Assembly: GCF_900110435.1 (NCBI RefSeq)
Contig: NZ_FODT01000004.1
Span: forward strand, 372,001-436,000
From: Rhodopseudomonas pseudopalustris
Lineage (GTDB): Bacteria; Pseudomonadota; Alphaproteobacteria; Rhizobiales; Xanthobacteraceae
Length of the DNA stretch: 64,000 bases
Direction of reading: 5' to 3'
The notes beneath the pieces were generated by a model, which saw only the letters and a list, made by a program, of their open reading frames with translations, did no database searches and had not been told where the DNA came from. Below are positions 35,738 through 45,360 of this stretch, piece after piece; the first letter of the stretch is position 1, and the number at the start of each line of letters is the position of its first letter. The position numbers were made by a program, and so were the translations under genes.

Positions 35738-37516
35738 ATGAGCGAGTCCAAGAGCCACGATCCGAACCAGATGACCGGCGCCGCGATGATCGTTCGCGCG
35801 ATGATCGATCATGGCGTGCAGCATCTTTTCGGCTATCCGGGCGGCTCGGTCCTTCCGATCTATGACGAGCTGTTCCAGCAGGATCAGTTGCAGCACATCC
35901 TGGTCCGCCACGAGCAGGGCGCCGGCCACGCCGCCGAGGGCTATGCGCGCTCGACCGGCAAGCCCGGCGTGGTGCTGGTGACGTCCGGTCCCGGCGCAAC
36001 CAACATGGTGACGCCGCTTGCCGACGCGCTGATGGATTCGATCCCGCTGGTGTGCATCACTGGCCAGGTGCCGACGCATCTGATCGGCAACGACGCCTTC
36101 CAGGAATGCGACACCGTCGGCATCACCCGTCCTTGCACCAAGCACAACTGGCTGGTGCGGGACATCAAGGATCTGGCCCGCGTGCTGCACGAGGCGTTCT
36201 ACGTCGCCAGCTCCGGACGGCCGGGGCCGGTGGTGGTCGACGTGCCGAAGGACGTTCAGTTCGCGGTCGGCACCTATCATCCGCCGCGCAAGGCCGACGT
36301 GCATATTTCCTACACGCCGCAGGTGAAGGGCGATCCCGCCGCGATCCGCAAGGCGGTTGCGCTGTTGGCCGGCGCGAAGCGGCCGGTGATCTATTCCGGC
36401 GGCGGCGTGGTCAATTCCGGCGACGAGGGCTGCAGGCTGCTCCGCGAACTGGTCGAGGTCACCGACTTCCCGATCACCTCGACCTTGATGGGGCTCGGCG
36501 CCTATCCGGCGTCCGGCAAGAACTGGCTCGGAATGCTGGGGATGCACGGCACCTACGAAGCCAATATGACGATGCATGATTGCGACGTCATGCTGTGCAT
36601 CGGCGCGCGGTTCGACGACCGTATCACCGGCCGCACCGACGCGTTCTCGCCGAACTCGAAGAAAATCCACATCGACATCGATCCGTCGTCGATCAACAAG
36701 AACATCCGCGTCGACGTGCCGATCATCGGCGACGTCGCCAACGTGCTCGGCGATCTGCTCGCGATGTTCAAGGCCGAGGCGAAGAAGCCCGACATCAAGC
36801 CGTGGTGGCAGCAGGTCGCGACTTGGCGCGCGCGCAATTCGCTCGCCTACAAGAAGAACAACGACCTGATCATGCCGCAATACGCGATCCAGCGGCTGTA
36901 CGAGGCGACGCGGGGCCGCGACACCTACATCACCACCGAAGTGGGCCAGCATCAGATGTGGGCGGCGCAGTTCTTCGGCTTCGAACAGCCGAAGCGGTGG
37001 ATGACCTCGGGCGGCCTCGGCACCATGGGCTACGGCCTGCCGGCCGCGCTCGGCGTGCAGGTCGCGCATCCGGACAGTCTGGTGATCGACATCGCCGGCG
37101 ACGCCTCGGTGCAGATGACGATGCAGGAGATGGCCACGGCGGTGCAGTACGAACTGCCGATCAAGATCTTCATCCTCAACAACCAGTACATGGGGATGGT
37201 GCGGCAGTGGCAGCAGCTCTTGCACGGCAACCGGCTGTCGCATTCCTACACCGAGGCGATGCCTGACTTCGTCAAGCTCGCCGAGGCTTATGGCGGCGTC
37301 GGCATGCAGGTGACCAAGCCCGGCGATCTCGACGGCGCGATCATGGACATGATCAAGGTGAAGAAGCCGGTGCTGTTCGACTGCCGCGTCGCAGCGCTCG
37401 AGAACTGCTTCCCGATGATCCCGTCCGGCAAGGCGCATAATGAAATGCTGCTGCCGTCGGAAGCGACCGACGAAGCCACCGCAGCCGCCTTCGCTGGCGG
37501 CAAGGCGCTGGTGTGA
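35738..37516 (+). CDS. ilvB: Acetolactate synthase, large (catalytic) subunit
   Basis: The catalytic subunit of acetohydroxyacid synthase; condenses two pyruvates, or pyruvate with 2-oxobutanoate, in valine, leucine and isoleucine synthesis. From ATG 35738 (GGAG 6 bases upstream) it has 592 residues. The ThDP-activating Glu lies in VRHEQGAGHAAEGYAR; the FAD-binding middle domain and the ThDP/Mg motif GDASVQM...NNQYMGMV are complete. An ATG at 35717 would add seven residues. The gene follows the leader-peptide attenuator, and the small subunit ilvH lies 206 bases downstream after a repeat element. The same symbol ilvI or ilvG is used in other bacteria. Confidence 0.95.
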   Translation: MSESKSHDPNQMTGAAMIVRAMIDHGVQHLFGYPGGSVLPIYDELFQQDQLQHILVRHEQGAGHAAEGYARSTGKPGVVLVTSGPGATNMVTPLADALMDSIPLVCITGQVPTHLIGNDAFQECDTVGITRPCTKHNWLVRDIKDLARVLHEAFYVASSGRPGPVVVDVPKDVQFAVGTYHPPRKADVHISYTPQVKGDPAAIRKAVALLAGAKRPVIYSGGGVVNSGDEGCRLLRELVEVTDFPITSTLMGLGAYPASGKNWLGMLGMHGTYEANMTMHDCDVMLCIGARFDDRITGRTDAFSPNSKKIHIDIDPSSINKNIRVDVPIIGDVANVLGDLLAMFKAEAKKPDIKPWWQQVATWRARNSLAYKKNNDLIMPQYAIQRLYEATRGRDTYITTEVGQHQMWAAQFFGFEQPKRWMTSGGLGTMGYGLPAALGVQVAHPDSLVIDIAGDASVQMTMQEMATAVQYELPIKIFILNNQYMGMVRQWQQLLHGNRLSHSYTEAMPDFVKLAEAYGGVGMQVTKPGDLDGAIMDMIKVKKPVLFDCRVAALENCFPMIPSGKAHNEMLLPSEATDEATAAAFAGGKALV

Positions 37517-37550
37517 CGTGATCGATACCAGGGGCGGCCCCACAGCCGCC

Positions 37551-37647
37551 GTCATCGCCCGGCTTGACCGGGCGACCCAGTATGCCAGAGCGTGCGTCGT
37601 TACGGCGAGGCTCTGGAATACGGGATCCCCGCTTTCGCGGGGATGAC
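37551..37647. repeat. Palindromic repeat between ilvB and ilvH
   Basis: A REP-like element bounded by GTCATC (37551) and GATGAC (37647). Inside are GCCCGGCTTGACCGGGC, a CCAGAG...CTCTGG pair and CCCCGCTTTCGCGGGG. It separates two subunit genes of one enzyme, so the transcript likely runs through it; its hairpins could change the ratio or stability of ilvB and ilvH message. Confidence 0.75.
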
Positions 37648-37722
37648 GGCAGTGGATGAGGCGGCGCCGCGCGCAACCGAAATGTCCGACGCAACCGGAC
37701 CCAAGATCGACAGGGAATTCAG

Positions 37723-38265
37723 ATGAACCAGCCCGCATCCGCCTACTTCATGGAAGAGCGCCACGACCCCAACGAGACTCACACGCTGTCTGTGCTGGTG
37801 CAAAACGAGCCCGGCGTTCTGGCGCGGGTGATCGGGCTGTTTTCGGGGTGCGGCTACAATATCGAGAGCCTCACCGTCTCGGAGACCGAGAATCAGAAGC
37901 ACCTGTCGCGCGTCACCATCGTCACCACCGGCACGCCGATGGTGATCCAGCAGATCAAGCATCAGCTCGATCGCATGGTCCCGGTGTATCGCGTCGTCGA
38001 CATGACGCTGACCGGACGCGCGATCGAGCGCGAGCTGGCGATGGTCAAGCTTCGCGGCACCGGGGACCACCGGGTCGAATCGCTTCGGCTTGCCGAAGCG
38101 TTTCGCGCCCGCGTGATCGACGCGTCGACGGAGAGCTTCGTGTTCGAGATCACCGGCAACACTACCAAGATCAACCAGTTCATCGAACTGATGCGCCCGC
38201 TAGGCCTGGTCGAGGTGGTTCGCACCGGCGTCGCCGCGATCGGCCGCGGCGCCGAGGGGATGTAA
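37723..38265 (+). CDS. ilvH: Acetolactate synthase, small (regulatory) subunit
   Basis: The 180-residue regulatory subunit of acetohydroxyacid synthase, giving valine feedback. The N-terminal ACT domain (about 20-95) starts HTLSVLVQNEPGVLARVIGLFSGCGYNIESLTVS, the valine-binding type; the C-terminal ACT-like domain (about 100-175) includes TKINQFIELMRPLGLVEVVRTG. It activates IlvB encoded upstream. The gap to ilvB holds only a repeat element, so a shared transcript under the attenuator is likely. Confidence 0.95.
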   Translation: MNQPASAYFMEERHDPNETHTLSVLVQNEPGVLARVIGLFSGCGYNIESLTVSETENQKHLSRVTIVTTGTPMVIQQIKHQLDRMVPVYRVVDMTLTGRAIERELAMVKLRGTGDHRVESLRLAEAFRARVIDASTESFVFEITGNTTKINQFIELMRPLGLVEVVRTGVAAIGRGAEGM

Positions 38266-38275
38266 TCGCCCGCCG

Positions 38276-38674
38276 CTACACCGCGATCGCCTCGGCGATG
38301 TCGTCGAACGAGTGGTTGGTGAGGTCCTTCGCCAGCGAGCGGATCAGCGAGGCTTCGACGGTCTTGTGCAGGATCGGACGCATTTGACCGAGCGTCTGCG
38401 GGTCCGCGATCAGCACCAGCTTCTCGAACTCGCCGTCAAGCTTCATCTTGTTGATGGCGTTGCTGAGCTGCTTGGCGAAAGTGGCCTCGTCGGTTTGGCT
38501 CTGGGTCTGGTCGCCAGGCCGCGATCCTGACGGGCCGTCATTGTCGAGGTTGTTCGGCTCCAGCCGGCGTTCCTCGCGCAAGCTGATGGCGCCGGGTTTG
38601 CCGGCGTTGCGAAGCAGGATCGCGCCGCCGCCGTCTGCCACGACAATGAGTGCGTTATGCGGAATGAGGGTCAT
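38276..38674 (-). CDS. Host attachment (baeRF-related) family protein
   Basis: From ATG 38674 (GGAGGAAG 10 bases upstream) this 132-residue protein matches the host-attachment protein family first named in Agrobacterium, now related to the baeRF release-factor-like fold. It starts with LIVVADGGGAILLRN, has a charged middle, and ends with LIADPQTLGQMRPILH, TVEASLIRSLAKDLTNHS and DDIAEAIAV, all typical. The biochemical role is not known; the attachment phenotype may be indirect. It lies on the opposite strand between ilvH and ilvC, so it breaks any single ilvBHC transcript or is antisense to it. Confidence 0.75.
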   Translation of the reverse strand: MTLIPHNALIVVADGGGAILLRNAGKPGAISLREERRLEPNNLDNDGPSGSRPGDQTQSQTDEATFAKQLSNAINKMKLDGEFEKLVLIADPQTLGQMRPILHKTVEASLIRSLAKDLTNHSFDDIAEAIAV

Positions 38675-38751
38675 GGTACGGTTCTTCCTCCCAATCGATC
38701 GGCTGGCCGCCGTGGTGGCGACGCCGGCGCTGTGGGGCAACAGGTCGAGCC

Positions 38752-38871
38752 GTGCTTCGTTCCGCGGTTTTGGATGCGTTATCGTGGGCCGGAATGCTGA
38801 TCGTGGTCGCCGGCCTCGCCATCATAGTGCTGTACGGCCGCGCCGGGCCGACTCTGCCGGAGACCGCCTGA
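38752..38871 (+). CDS. Possible 39-residue membrane micro-ORF
   Basis: A frame from GTG 38752 encodes 39 residues with a hydrophobic helix (MLIVVAGLAIIVLYG) and a short polar tail. A shorter version starts at ATG 38794 or so. There is no strong ribosome site, and it lies divergent to the host-attachment gene. I list it as doubtful; nothing else is seen in the 38675-39050 gap upstream of ilvC. Confidence 0.25.
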   Translation: MLRSAVLDALSWAGMLIVVAGLAIIVLYGRAGPTLPETA

Positions 38872-38963
38872 AAGTCGTCGAAGCCCTCGCTTCGCAGTGC
38901 GGCAGCCATGCCGCAGCCACAAAACACTGCTGCGGGCTTGTCTCAGGACACCTAGCGCCCTAG

Positions 38964-40070
<1,107 letters not shown>

Positions 40071-40090
40071 GCCGACGCGACGGGTCCGGC

Positions 40091-40198
40091 GTCATCCTGA
40101 GGCGCCGTCGCGAAGCGGCGGCCTCGAAGGATGGGCCGCAGGCGCTGTGCTCGGTCATCCTTCGCGGCGTTCCGAACAGGTGCGCATCTCGGGATGAC
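40091..40198. repeat. Palindromic repeat after ilvC
   Basis: Bounded by GTCATCC (40091) and GGATGAC (40198), with inner GGCGCCGTCGCGAAGCGGCG and GAAGGATG/CATCCTTC pairs. It belongs to the same GTCAT...ATGAC class as the elements at 2944 and 37551, though with different inner arms, and probably ends or protects the ilvC message. Confidence 0.7.
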
Positions 40199-40277
40199 GG
40201 CAACTCACAAACCGGATCGCGGCAACGCGGTCCGGTTTCGTTTTGTGCTAGGATTGCGGTGCACAAAGGAGCCTGCC

Positions 40278-41129
40278 ATGCGATCCATTGTTATCACCGG
40301 GGCGTCGACCGGGATCGGCCAAGCCACCGCGAAGCTGCTGCTGGAGCGCGGCTTTCGGGTGTTCGGCAGCGTGCGCAAGCAGGCCGATGCGGATCGGTTG
40401 AAGCAGCAGTTCGGCGACGCCTTCACGCCGCTACTGTTCGATGTCACCGACGAGGCCGCGGTGCGCGCGGCGGCAGCAGAGGTACGCGCCGCGCTCGGCG
40501 GTGAGAAGCTGGCGGGCCTGGTCAACAATGCCGGCATCGCGGTGTCGGGTGCGGTGACGGACCTGTCGGCCGATGATTTCCGCCGGCAGTTCGAGGTCAA
40601 TGTGATCGGCCCGATCATTGCCACGCAGGCGTTCGCGCCGCTGCTCGGCACCGATTCGACGCTGCGCGGGCCGCCGGGTCGGATCATCATGATGTCGTCG
40701 ATCGCGGGGAAGTTCGGCAATCCGCTGATGGCGGCTTACTCGGCATCGAAGCACGCGCTCAACGGCCTGTCGGACGGGCTGCGTCGCGAGATGATGCTGT
40801 TCGGCATCGATGTCGTGATCATCGCGCCCGGCGCGGTCAAGACGCCGATCTGGGCCAAGGCCGAGCAGGAAGACATCTCGCGCTTCGCGAACTCGCCATT
40901 CTACCCTGCGCTGCAGAAGATCCGCGCGATGCTGCCGCAGATGGACGAAAGCGGCCTGCCGCCGGAGACCATCGCGCAGCACGTGTTCGATGGGCTGACC
41001 TCGGCGTCGCCGAAAGCGCACGACGTCATCACACCCGGACCGCTGCAGTTCTGGTTGTCGACCAAGCTGCCGCCGCGGTGGGTCGACAAGATCGTCGCCA
41101 GGCGGCTCGGGCTGAGGCCGGCGAAGTAA
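40278..41129 (+). CDS. Short-chain dehydrogenase/reductase
   Basis: A 283-residue classical SDR. The cofactor loop TGASTGIG is at 7-14, NNAG at 83-86, and the catalytic set Ser141, Tyr154, Lys158 (YSASK). The C-terminal lobe (about 190-283) is longer than the minimum and includes PGAVKTPIW, as in the subgroup of 17-beta-hydroxysteroid or retinol dehydrogenase-like bacterial SDRs. Substrate unknown. AAAGGAG lies 7 bases before ATG 40278. It is a single gene converging with the OpuC-type operon. Confidence 0.88.
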   Translation: MRSIVITGASTGIGQATAKLLLERGFRVFGSVRKQADADRLKQQFGDAFTPLLFDVTDEAAVRAAAAEVRAALGGEKLAGLVNNAGIAVSGAVTDLSADDFRRQFEVNVIGPIIATQAFAPLLGTDSTLRGPPGRIIMMSSIAGKFGNPLMAAYSASKHALNGLSDGLRREMMLFGIDVVIIAPGAVKTPIWAKAEQEDISRFANSPFYPALQKIRAMLPQMDESGLPPETIAQHVFDGLTSASPKAHDVITPGPLQFWLSTKLPPRWVDKIVARRLGLRPAK

Positions 41130-41144
41130 GCCCGCGGCCGTCGC

Positions 41145-42704
41145 TCACCGCGGCTTCACGCTGTCCCACAGCGCACGCGCCACCACATCCGGCGTGCCTG
41201 TGCCGCCGCCGGAAGCGGCCCGGAGATTGGCCGCTCGCATCGCCGCGATGTCGATACGGCCGACGAGGGGGCTGAGCGCGTCGCGCAGCTTCGTGTCACC
41301 GGCGCGCTTCGGCGACACCAGCAGCACGGCGTCGTAAGGCGGAATCGCCTGTCGCGGATCGTCGAGTACGACGAGATCGTATTTCGCGATCAGTCCGTCC
41401 GAAGTGTAGCCGGCGATCAGATCGACCTCGCCGGAGGCCACGGCGGCATACATGAAGTCCGGCTGCATCTGCCGCTCGGTCTTGAACGAAAGCCCGTAAG
41501 TCCTGCGCAGCTCGGCCCATTCCGGGCGCGAGAAGAATTCGTAGTCGCCAGCGATCGTCATCTGCGGCGCGCGCGCAACGAGATCAGCGATCGACCGGAC
41601 GCCGAGCGCTTCCGCTCTGGCGCGCGGCATCACCAGCGCATAGGCGTTCGCGAAGCCGAGTTCGCCGAGCAGCGTGACGCCGTCTCTGCCGAGGTCGCCT
41701 TTCAGATCGCTCAAGACTTGGTCCCGCGCGGCGATGCCGGGGTGGTGAAACTGGTTGGCCCACAGCGTGCCGGAATAATCGACGTAAGCATCGATATCGC
41801 CGCTTTTGAGCGCGTCGTAGATTACGCTGGAGCCGAGGCCGGCGCGGATCGTGGCGGGAAGACCTCGGTCGTCGAGTTGCTGCGCAATCAGCGCCGCCAA
41901 GACGTATTGCTCGGTGAAGGTCTTGGCGCCGACCACATAGGTCGATTTCGACGACGCGAGCGACAGCGCCAGCGTCGCGATCACCAGCGCGGCGAGCCCG
42001 AGGCCGCCGAGCGCGACGCGGAGCCGGCTGCGGAGCCGCAGGCCAGTCTCGATCAGCGCCAACAATTGATCGACCGCCAGCGCCAGCACAGCGGCTGCGG
42101 CACAGCCGAACAGCACCAGCACCCAGTTCTGGGTTTGCAGTCCCGCAAAGATGTAGTTGCCGAGGCTGGTCTGACCGATCGGCGTCGACAGCGTCGCGGT
42201 GCCGATCACCCACACCGCACTGGTGCGGATGCCGGCCATGATCACCGGCAGCGCCAGTGGCAGCTCGACCATCGTCAGCGTCTGCCGTGGAGTCATACCG
42301 ACGCCCTGTGCAGCCTCGATCAGCGCCGGGTCGACGCCGGCGAGCCCGGTGATGGTGTTGCGCAGCACCGGCAGCATCGAATACAGCGCCAGCGCCAGCA
42401 CCGCGGGCAGGAAGCCGAAAGCGGAGAAGCTGACGCCGATAGCGCTTGCCGTCAGCGCCGCCAGCGCCAGCAATAATGGATAGAACAGCGCCAACAAGGC
42501 AAGGCCCGGAATGGTCTGCACGATGCCGGCGAAGCCGAGCAGGGCGCCGCGCAACACCGGCCGGTGGCGCGCGAGGATCGCGAGCGGCAGGCTGACGGCG
42601 AGGCCGAGCCCCAGCGCCGCGACGCTGACGCGGACATGGCTGCCGAGATAGTCCGGCAGATTGGCCAGCGCCTCGGTCCAGCGTGGGTCGCTGAAGATAC
42701 TCAT
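41145..42704 (-). CDS. OpuC-type ABC importer: permease fused to substrate-binding domain
   Basis: A 519-residue fusion. Residues 1-215 are a ProW/OpuCB-type permease with about six helices and the EAA-like loop (EAAQGVGMTPRQTLTMVELPLALP); residues about 230-519 are an OpuCC/ProX-type binding domain starting YVVGAKTFTEQYVLAALIA and GLGSSVIYDALKSGDIDAYVDYSGTLW. The family imports glycine betaine, choline, carnitine or similar osmolytes. Fusion keeps the binding domain tethered outside the inner membrane. The start ATG (42704-42702) overlaps the stop of the ATPase gene (ATGA), so the two form one operon. Confidence 0.9.
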   Translation of the reverse strand: MSIFSDPRWTEALANLPDYLGSHVRVSVAALGLGLAVSLPLAILARHRPVLRGALLGFAGIVQTIPGLALLALFYPLLLALAALTASAIGVSFSAFGFLPAVLALALYSMLPVLRNTITGLAGVDPALIEAAQGVGMTPRQTLTMVELPLALPVIMAGIRTSAVWVIGTATLSTPIGQTSLGNYIFAGLQTQNWVLVLFGCAAAAVLALAVDQLLALIETGLRLRSRLRVALGGLGLAALVIATLALSLASSKSTYVVGAKTFTEQYVLAALIAQQLDDRGLPATIRAGLGSSVIYDALKSGDIDAYVDYSGTLWANQFHHPGIAARDQVLSDLKGDLGRDGVTLLGELGFANAYALVMPRARAEALGVRSIADLVARAPQMTIAGDYEFFSRPEWAELRRTYGLSFKTERQMQPDFMYAAVASGEVDLIAGYTSDGLIAKYDLVVLDDPRQAIPPYDAVLLVSPKRAGDTKLRDALSPLVGRIDIAAMRAANLRAASGGGTGTPDVVARALWDSVKPR

Positions 42705-43492
42705 GTCCCGGCGTCCCGCGGCAGCAATTCGCCGAGGCGCTTCGCCTGCCGGCGCGGCGTCTGCAGTAATTCGGCGACATAGGGATCGGTGCTATGCGCC
42801 AGCTCGGCAGCGGCGCCCTGTGCGATCAATTGTCCTGCCCGCATCACCGCGATGCGGTCAGCGAGTAGCAGTGCCTCGGTGATGTCGTGGGTGATCAGCA
42901 TCGTGGTCAGCCCGAGCCGGTCGTGCAGCGCGCGGAAGTCGTCGCCGAGCGCATCGCGGGTCAAGGGATCGAGCGCGCCGAACGGTTCGTCCATCAGCAC
43001 GATGCTCGGTTTCGCCGCGAGCGCGCGGGCGACGCCCACGCGCTGGCGCTGGCCCCCGGAGAGTTCGTGCGGAAAGCGCCCGCGATGCTGCGCGCGATCG
43101 AGCCGCACCAGATCGAGCAGTTCGTCGACCCGAGCTGCGATCTTTGCGGCAGGCCAGCCGAGTAGCTTCGGCGTGATCCCAATATTGCCGGCGACGGTGA
43201 GGTGCGGGAACAGCGCGCCGGCCTGGAACACGGTTCCGATCCGGCGTCGCAGCACGATCGGGTCGGTGCTGCGGACGTCTGCGCCCTCGATCGCGATCGA
43301 GCCGGCGTCGGCGTCGATCAGCCGGTTAGCGAGGCGCAGCAGCGTGGTTTTGCCGGAGCCGGAGCCGCCGACGATCGCGAGGAACTCGCCGCGCGCGACG
43401 CTCAGCGACACGCCGTCGACCGCTTTGATCCGGCCGCCGCCGAAAGTCTTGGCGACGCGGGCATAGGCGATCATTGGCGGGGCGTCGCTCAT
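42701..43492 (-). CDS. OpuC-type ABC importer ATPase
   Basis: A 263-residue ABC ATPase, partner of the fused permease/binding protein. Walker A GGSGSGKTT (about 40-48), Q-loop FQAGALFPHLT, signature LSGGQRQR, Walker B IVLMDEPFGALD and switch His in LITHD are complete. The C-terminus lacks the CBS domains seen in some OpuA ATPases. ATG 43492 is chosen; the frame upstream is open but has no family match. It is divergent to the second ABC importer operon 102 bases away. Confidence 0.9.
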   Translation of the reverse strand: MSDAPPMIAYARVAKTFGGGRIKAVDGVSLSVARGEFLAIVGGSGSGKTTLLRLANRLIDADAGSIAIEGADVRSTDPIVLRRRIGTVFQAGALFPHLTVAGNIGITPKLLGWPAAKIAARVDELLDLVRLDRAQHRGRFPHELSGGQRQRVGVARALAAKPSIVLMDEPFGALDPLTRDALGDDFRALHDRLGLTTMLITHDITEALLLADRIAVMRAGQLIAQGAAAELAHSTDPYVAELLQTPRRQAKRLGELLPRDAGT

Positions 43493-43594
43493 CCTTGCCG
43501 CCCTAGCACGGCGGTCGGCTGCGATAAAGCGTAAGCGGTGCTTGCAGTTTGCCGCGCACCGTTGAATGGTCCGCGCAGAAACGGAGGCGGATGC

Positions 43595-44413
43595 GTGGGC
43601 GGAGAAGCATCGACGGCAATCGCGCTGCGGGAGGCGAGCGTGGCGTTCCGCCTTGCGGACGGACGCATCTACACCGCGGTAGAGAAGGCGTCGCTCGACG
43701 TTGCCGACGGCGAGTTTGTAGCGATCGTCGGACCGACCGGTTGCGGCAAGTCCACGCTTCTGAACGTCGCCGCCGGGCTGCTGCGCCCGGTGTCGGGCGA
43801 GGCGCGGATATTCGGCGGGCCGCTCGCCGGGCTCAATGCCGATGCCGGCTATCTGTTTCAGGCCGATGCGCTGTTCCCGTGGAAGACCGCGATCGACAAT
43901 GTCGCGATCGGGCTGGAGATCTCGGGCACGCCGCGCGCCGAGGCGCTGGCGCGCGCGCAAGGCTGGCTCGATACCGTTGGTCTGGGCGCCTTTGCGGGCC
44001 GCTACCCGCACATGCTGTCGGGCGGCCAACGCAAGCGGGTCGGGCTCGCGCAAGTGCTGATCCGCGATCCGAAAATCTTGCTGATGGACGAGCCGTTCGG
44101 CCCGCTCGACGCGCAGACAAGGCAGATCATGGGCAATCTGTTGCTGCAATTATGGAGCGCGCATCGCAAGGCAGTGTTGTTCGTCACCCACGATCTCGAA
44201 GAGGCAATCGCGCTTGCCGATCGGGTGGTGATCATGTCGGCGGGGCCGTCCGCCCACATCATCGGCGACTGGCGCGTGGCGCTGCCGCGGCCGCGTGACA
44301 TTTTCGAGATTCGCTTGACCCACGAGTTTCATACGCTGCATCGCGAGATCTGGGGCGTGCTGCGCGATGAGGTGATGAAGGGCTACGCTCAGGCCGGGCA
44401 GGCGGTGGCGTGA
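43595..44413 (+). CDS. ABC importer ATPase (nitrate/sulfonate/taurine type)
   Basis: From GTG 43595 (GGAGG 7 bases upstream) a 272-residue ABC ATPase of the SsuB/TauB/NrtD group. Walker A GPTGCGKST, Q-loop FQADALFPWKT, signature LSGGQRKR, Walker B ILLMDEPFGPLD and the H-loop VTHD are present. Q-loop FPWKT is typical of this group. The permease follows after 94 bases with an internal hairpin, then the binding protein and a NUDIX gene. ATG 43538 would add 19 residues without family match. Confidence 0.88.
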   Translation: MGGEASTAIALREASVAFRLADGRIYTAVEKASLDVADGEFVAIVGPTGCGKSTLLNVAAGLLRPVSGEARIFGGPLAGLNADAGYLFQADALFPWKTAIDNVAIGLEISGTPRAEALARAQGWLDTVGLGAFAGRYPHMLSGGQRKRVGLAQVLIRDPKILLMDEPFGPLDAQTRQIMGNLLLQLWSAHRKAVLFVTHDLEEAIALADRVVIMSAGPSAHIIGDWRVALPRPRDIFEIRLTHEFHTLHREIWGVLRDEVMKGYAQAGQAVA

Positions 44414-44465
44414 TGGTGTCGTTGTACGATCCACCGACACCTTGCCTGTCGACCCGCACCCCCGA

Positions 44466-44488
44466 CCCCTCCCCGCAAGGGGGAGGGG
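44466..44488. repeat. C-rich/G-rich hairpin in the operon
   Basis: CCCCTCCCC (44466-44474) pairs perfectly with GGGGAGGGG (44480-44488) over a GCAAG loop. It sits between the ATPase and permease genes. Such short stems are common intergenic repeats in Bradyrhizobiaceae and may reduce or protect the downstream part of the message. Confidence 0.6.
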
Positions 44489-44507
44489 AGTACGCAGGGG
44501 CCTTGCC

Positions 44508-45305
44508 ATGTCCCGCATGAGGCTCCTGACGCTGCAGCTGCTGGTCGCGATCGTCGCGCTGGCGATCTGGCAATTCTTCACCACCGTGCCGGTCGCCGGC
44601 CGGCTGCTGTTGCCGCCGTTCTTCTTTTCCAATCCGGTCGATGTGGCGAAGCAAGTATTTGCCTGGTTCGCGTCGGGCTTGATCTGGAAGCACCTGCTGA
44701 TCACGCTGTGGGAGTCGCTGCTGGCGTTCGTGATCGGCTCGGTCGCGGGCGTGCTGGTCGGTTTCTGGTTCGCGCGGCAGCCGCGCGTCGCCGCGGTGTT
44801 CGATCCCTATGTCAAGATGCTCAACGCGCTGCCGCGCGTGGTGCTGGCGCCGATCTTCACGTTGTGGCTGGGCCTCGGCATCTGGTCGAAGGTCGCGCTC
44901 GGCGTGACGCTGGTGTTCTTCGTGGTGTTCTTCAACGTCTATCAGGGCGTCAAGGAAACCAGCGGAACCCTGGTCGACAACGCGCGGATGCTCGGGATGA
45001 GCGAACGGCAGATGATGCGTCATGTGTTCTGGCCGTCGGCGCTGTCGTGGATGTTCTCGTCGCTGCACACCGCGATCGGCTTCGCCGTGGTCGGCGCGGT
45101 GGTCGGCGAATATCTCGGCGCAGCCGCCGGCCTCGGCTATCTGATCCAGCAGGCCGAGGGCACGTTCGACGTCGCCGGCGTGTTCGCCGGAATGTTCGTG
45201 CTGTCGGTGTTCGTGATCGTGATCGATCTGGCGGTCAGTCTGGTGGAGCGGCGACTGCTGGTCTGGCGGCCGCGACCCTCGGGAACGCTGCAACAGACCG
45301 ACTAG
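44508..45305 (+). CDS. ABC importer permease (nitrate/sulfonate/taurine type)
   Basis: From ATG 44508 a 265-residue inner-membrane permease of the SsuC/TauC group, with about six helices. The cytoplasmic EAA loop reads DNARMLGMSERQMMRHVFWPSAL, the contact point for the ATPase encoded upstream. The helices around 15-35, 75-95, 105-130 and 195-250 are clear. The binding protein gene starts 55 bases downstream. The frame is open to 44442, but that part reads through the hairpin and is not family-like. Confidence 0.88.
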   Translation: MSRMRLLTLQLLVAIVALAIWQFFTTVPVAGRLLLPPFFFSNPVDVAKQVFAWFASGLIWKHLLITLWESLLAFVIGSVAGVLVGFWFARQPRVAAVFDPYVKMLNALPRVVLAPIFTLWLGLGIWSKVALGVTLVFFVVFFNVYQGVKETSGTLVDNARMLGMSERQMMRHVFWPSALSWMFSSLHTAIGFAVVGAVVGEYLGAAAGLGYLIQQAEGTFDVAGVFAGMFVLSVFVIVIDLAVSLVERRLLVWRPRPSGTLQQTD

Positions 45306-45360
45306 AGTCCTTCGTCGCTTTCGCCTATCGTGGGCGCCGCTTGGTCCCGGGAGAAACGTC

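Noticed and set aside
35459-37738. 759-codon open frame antisense to ilvB
   Set aside because: Antisense shadow of a well-identified enzyme; low-complexity charged composition and start inside a repeat.
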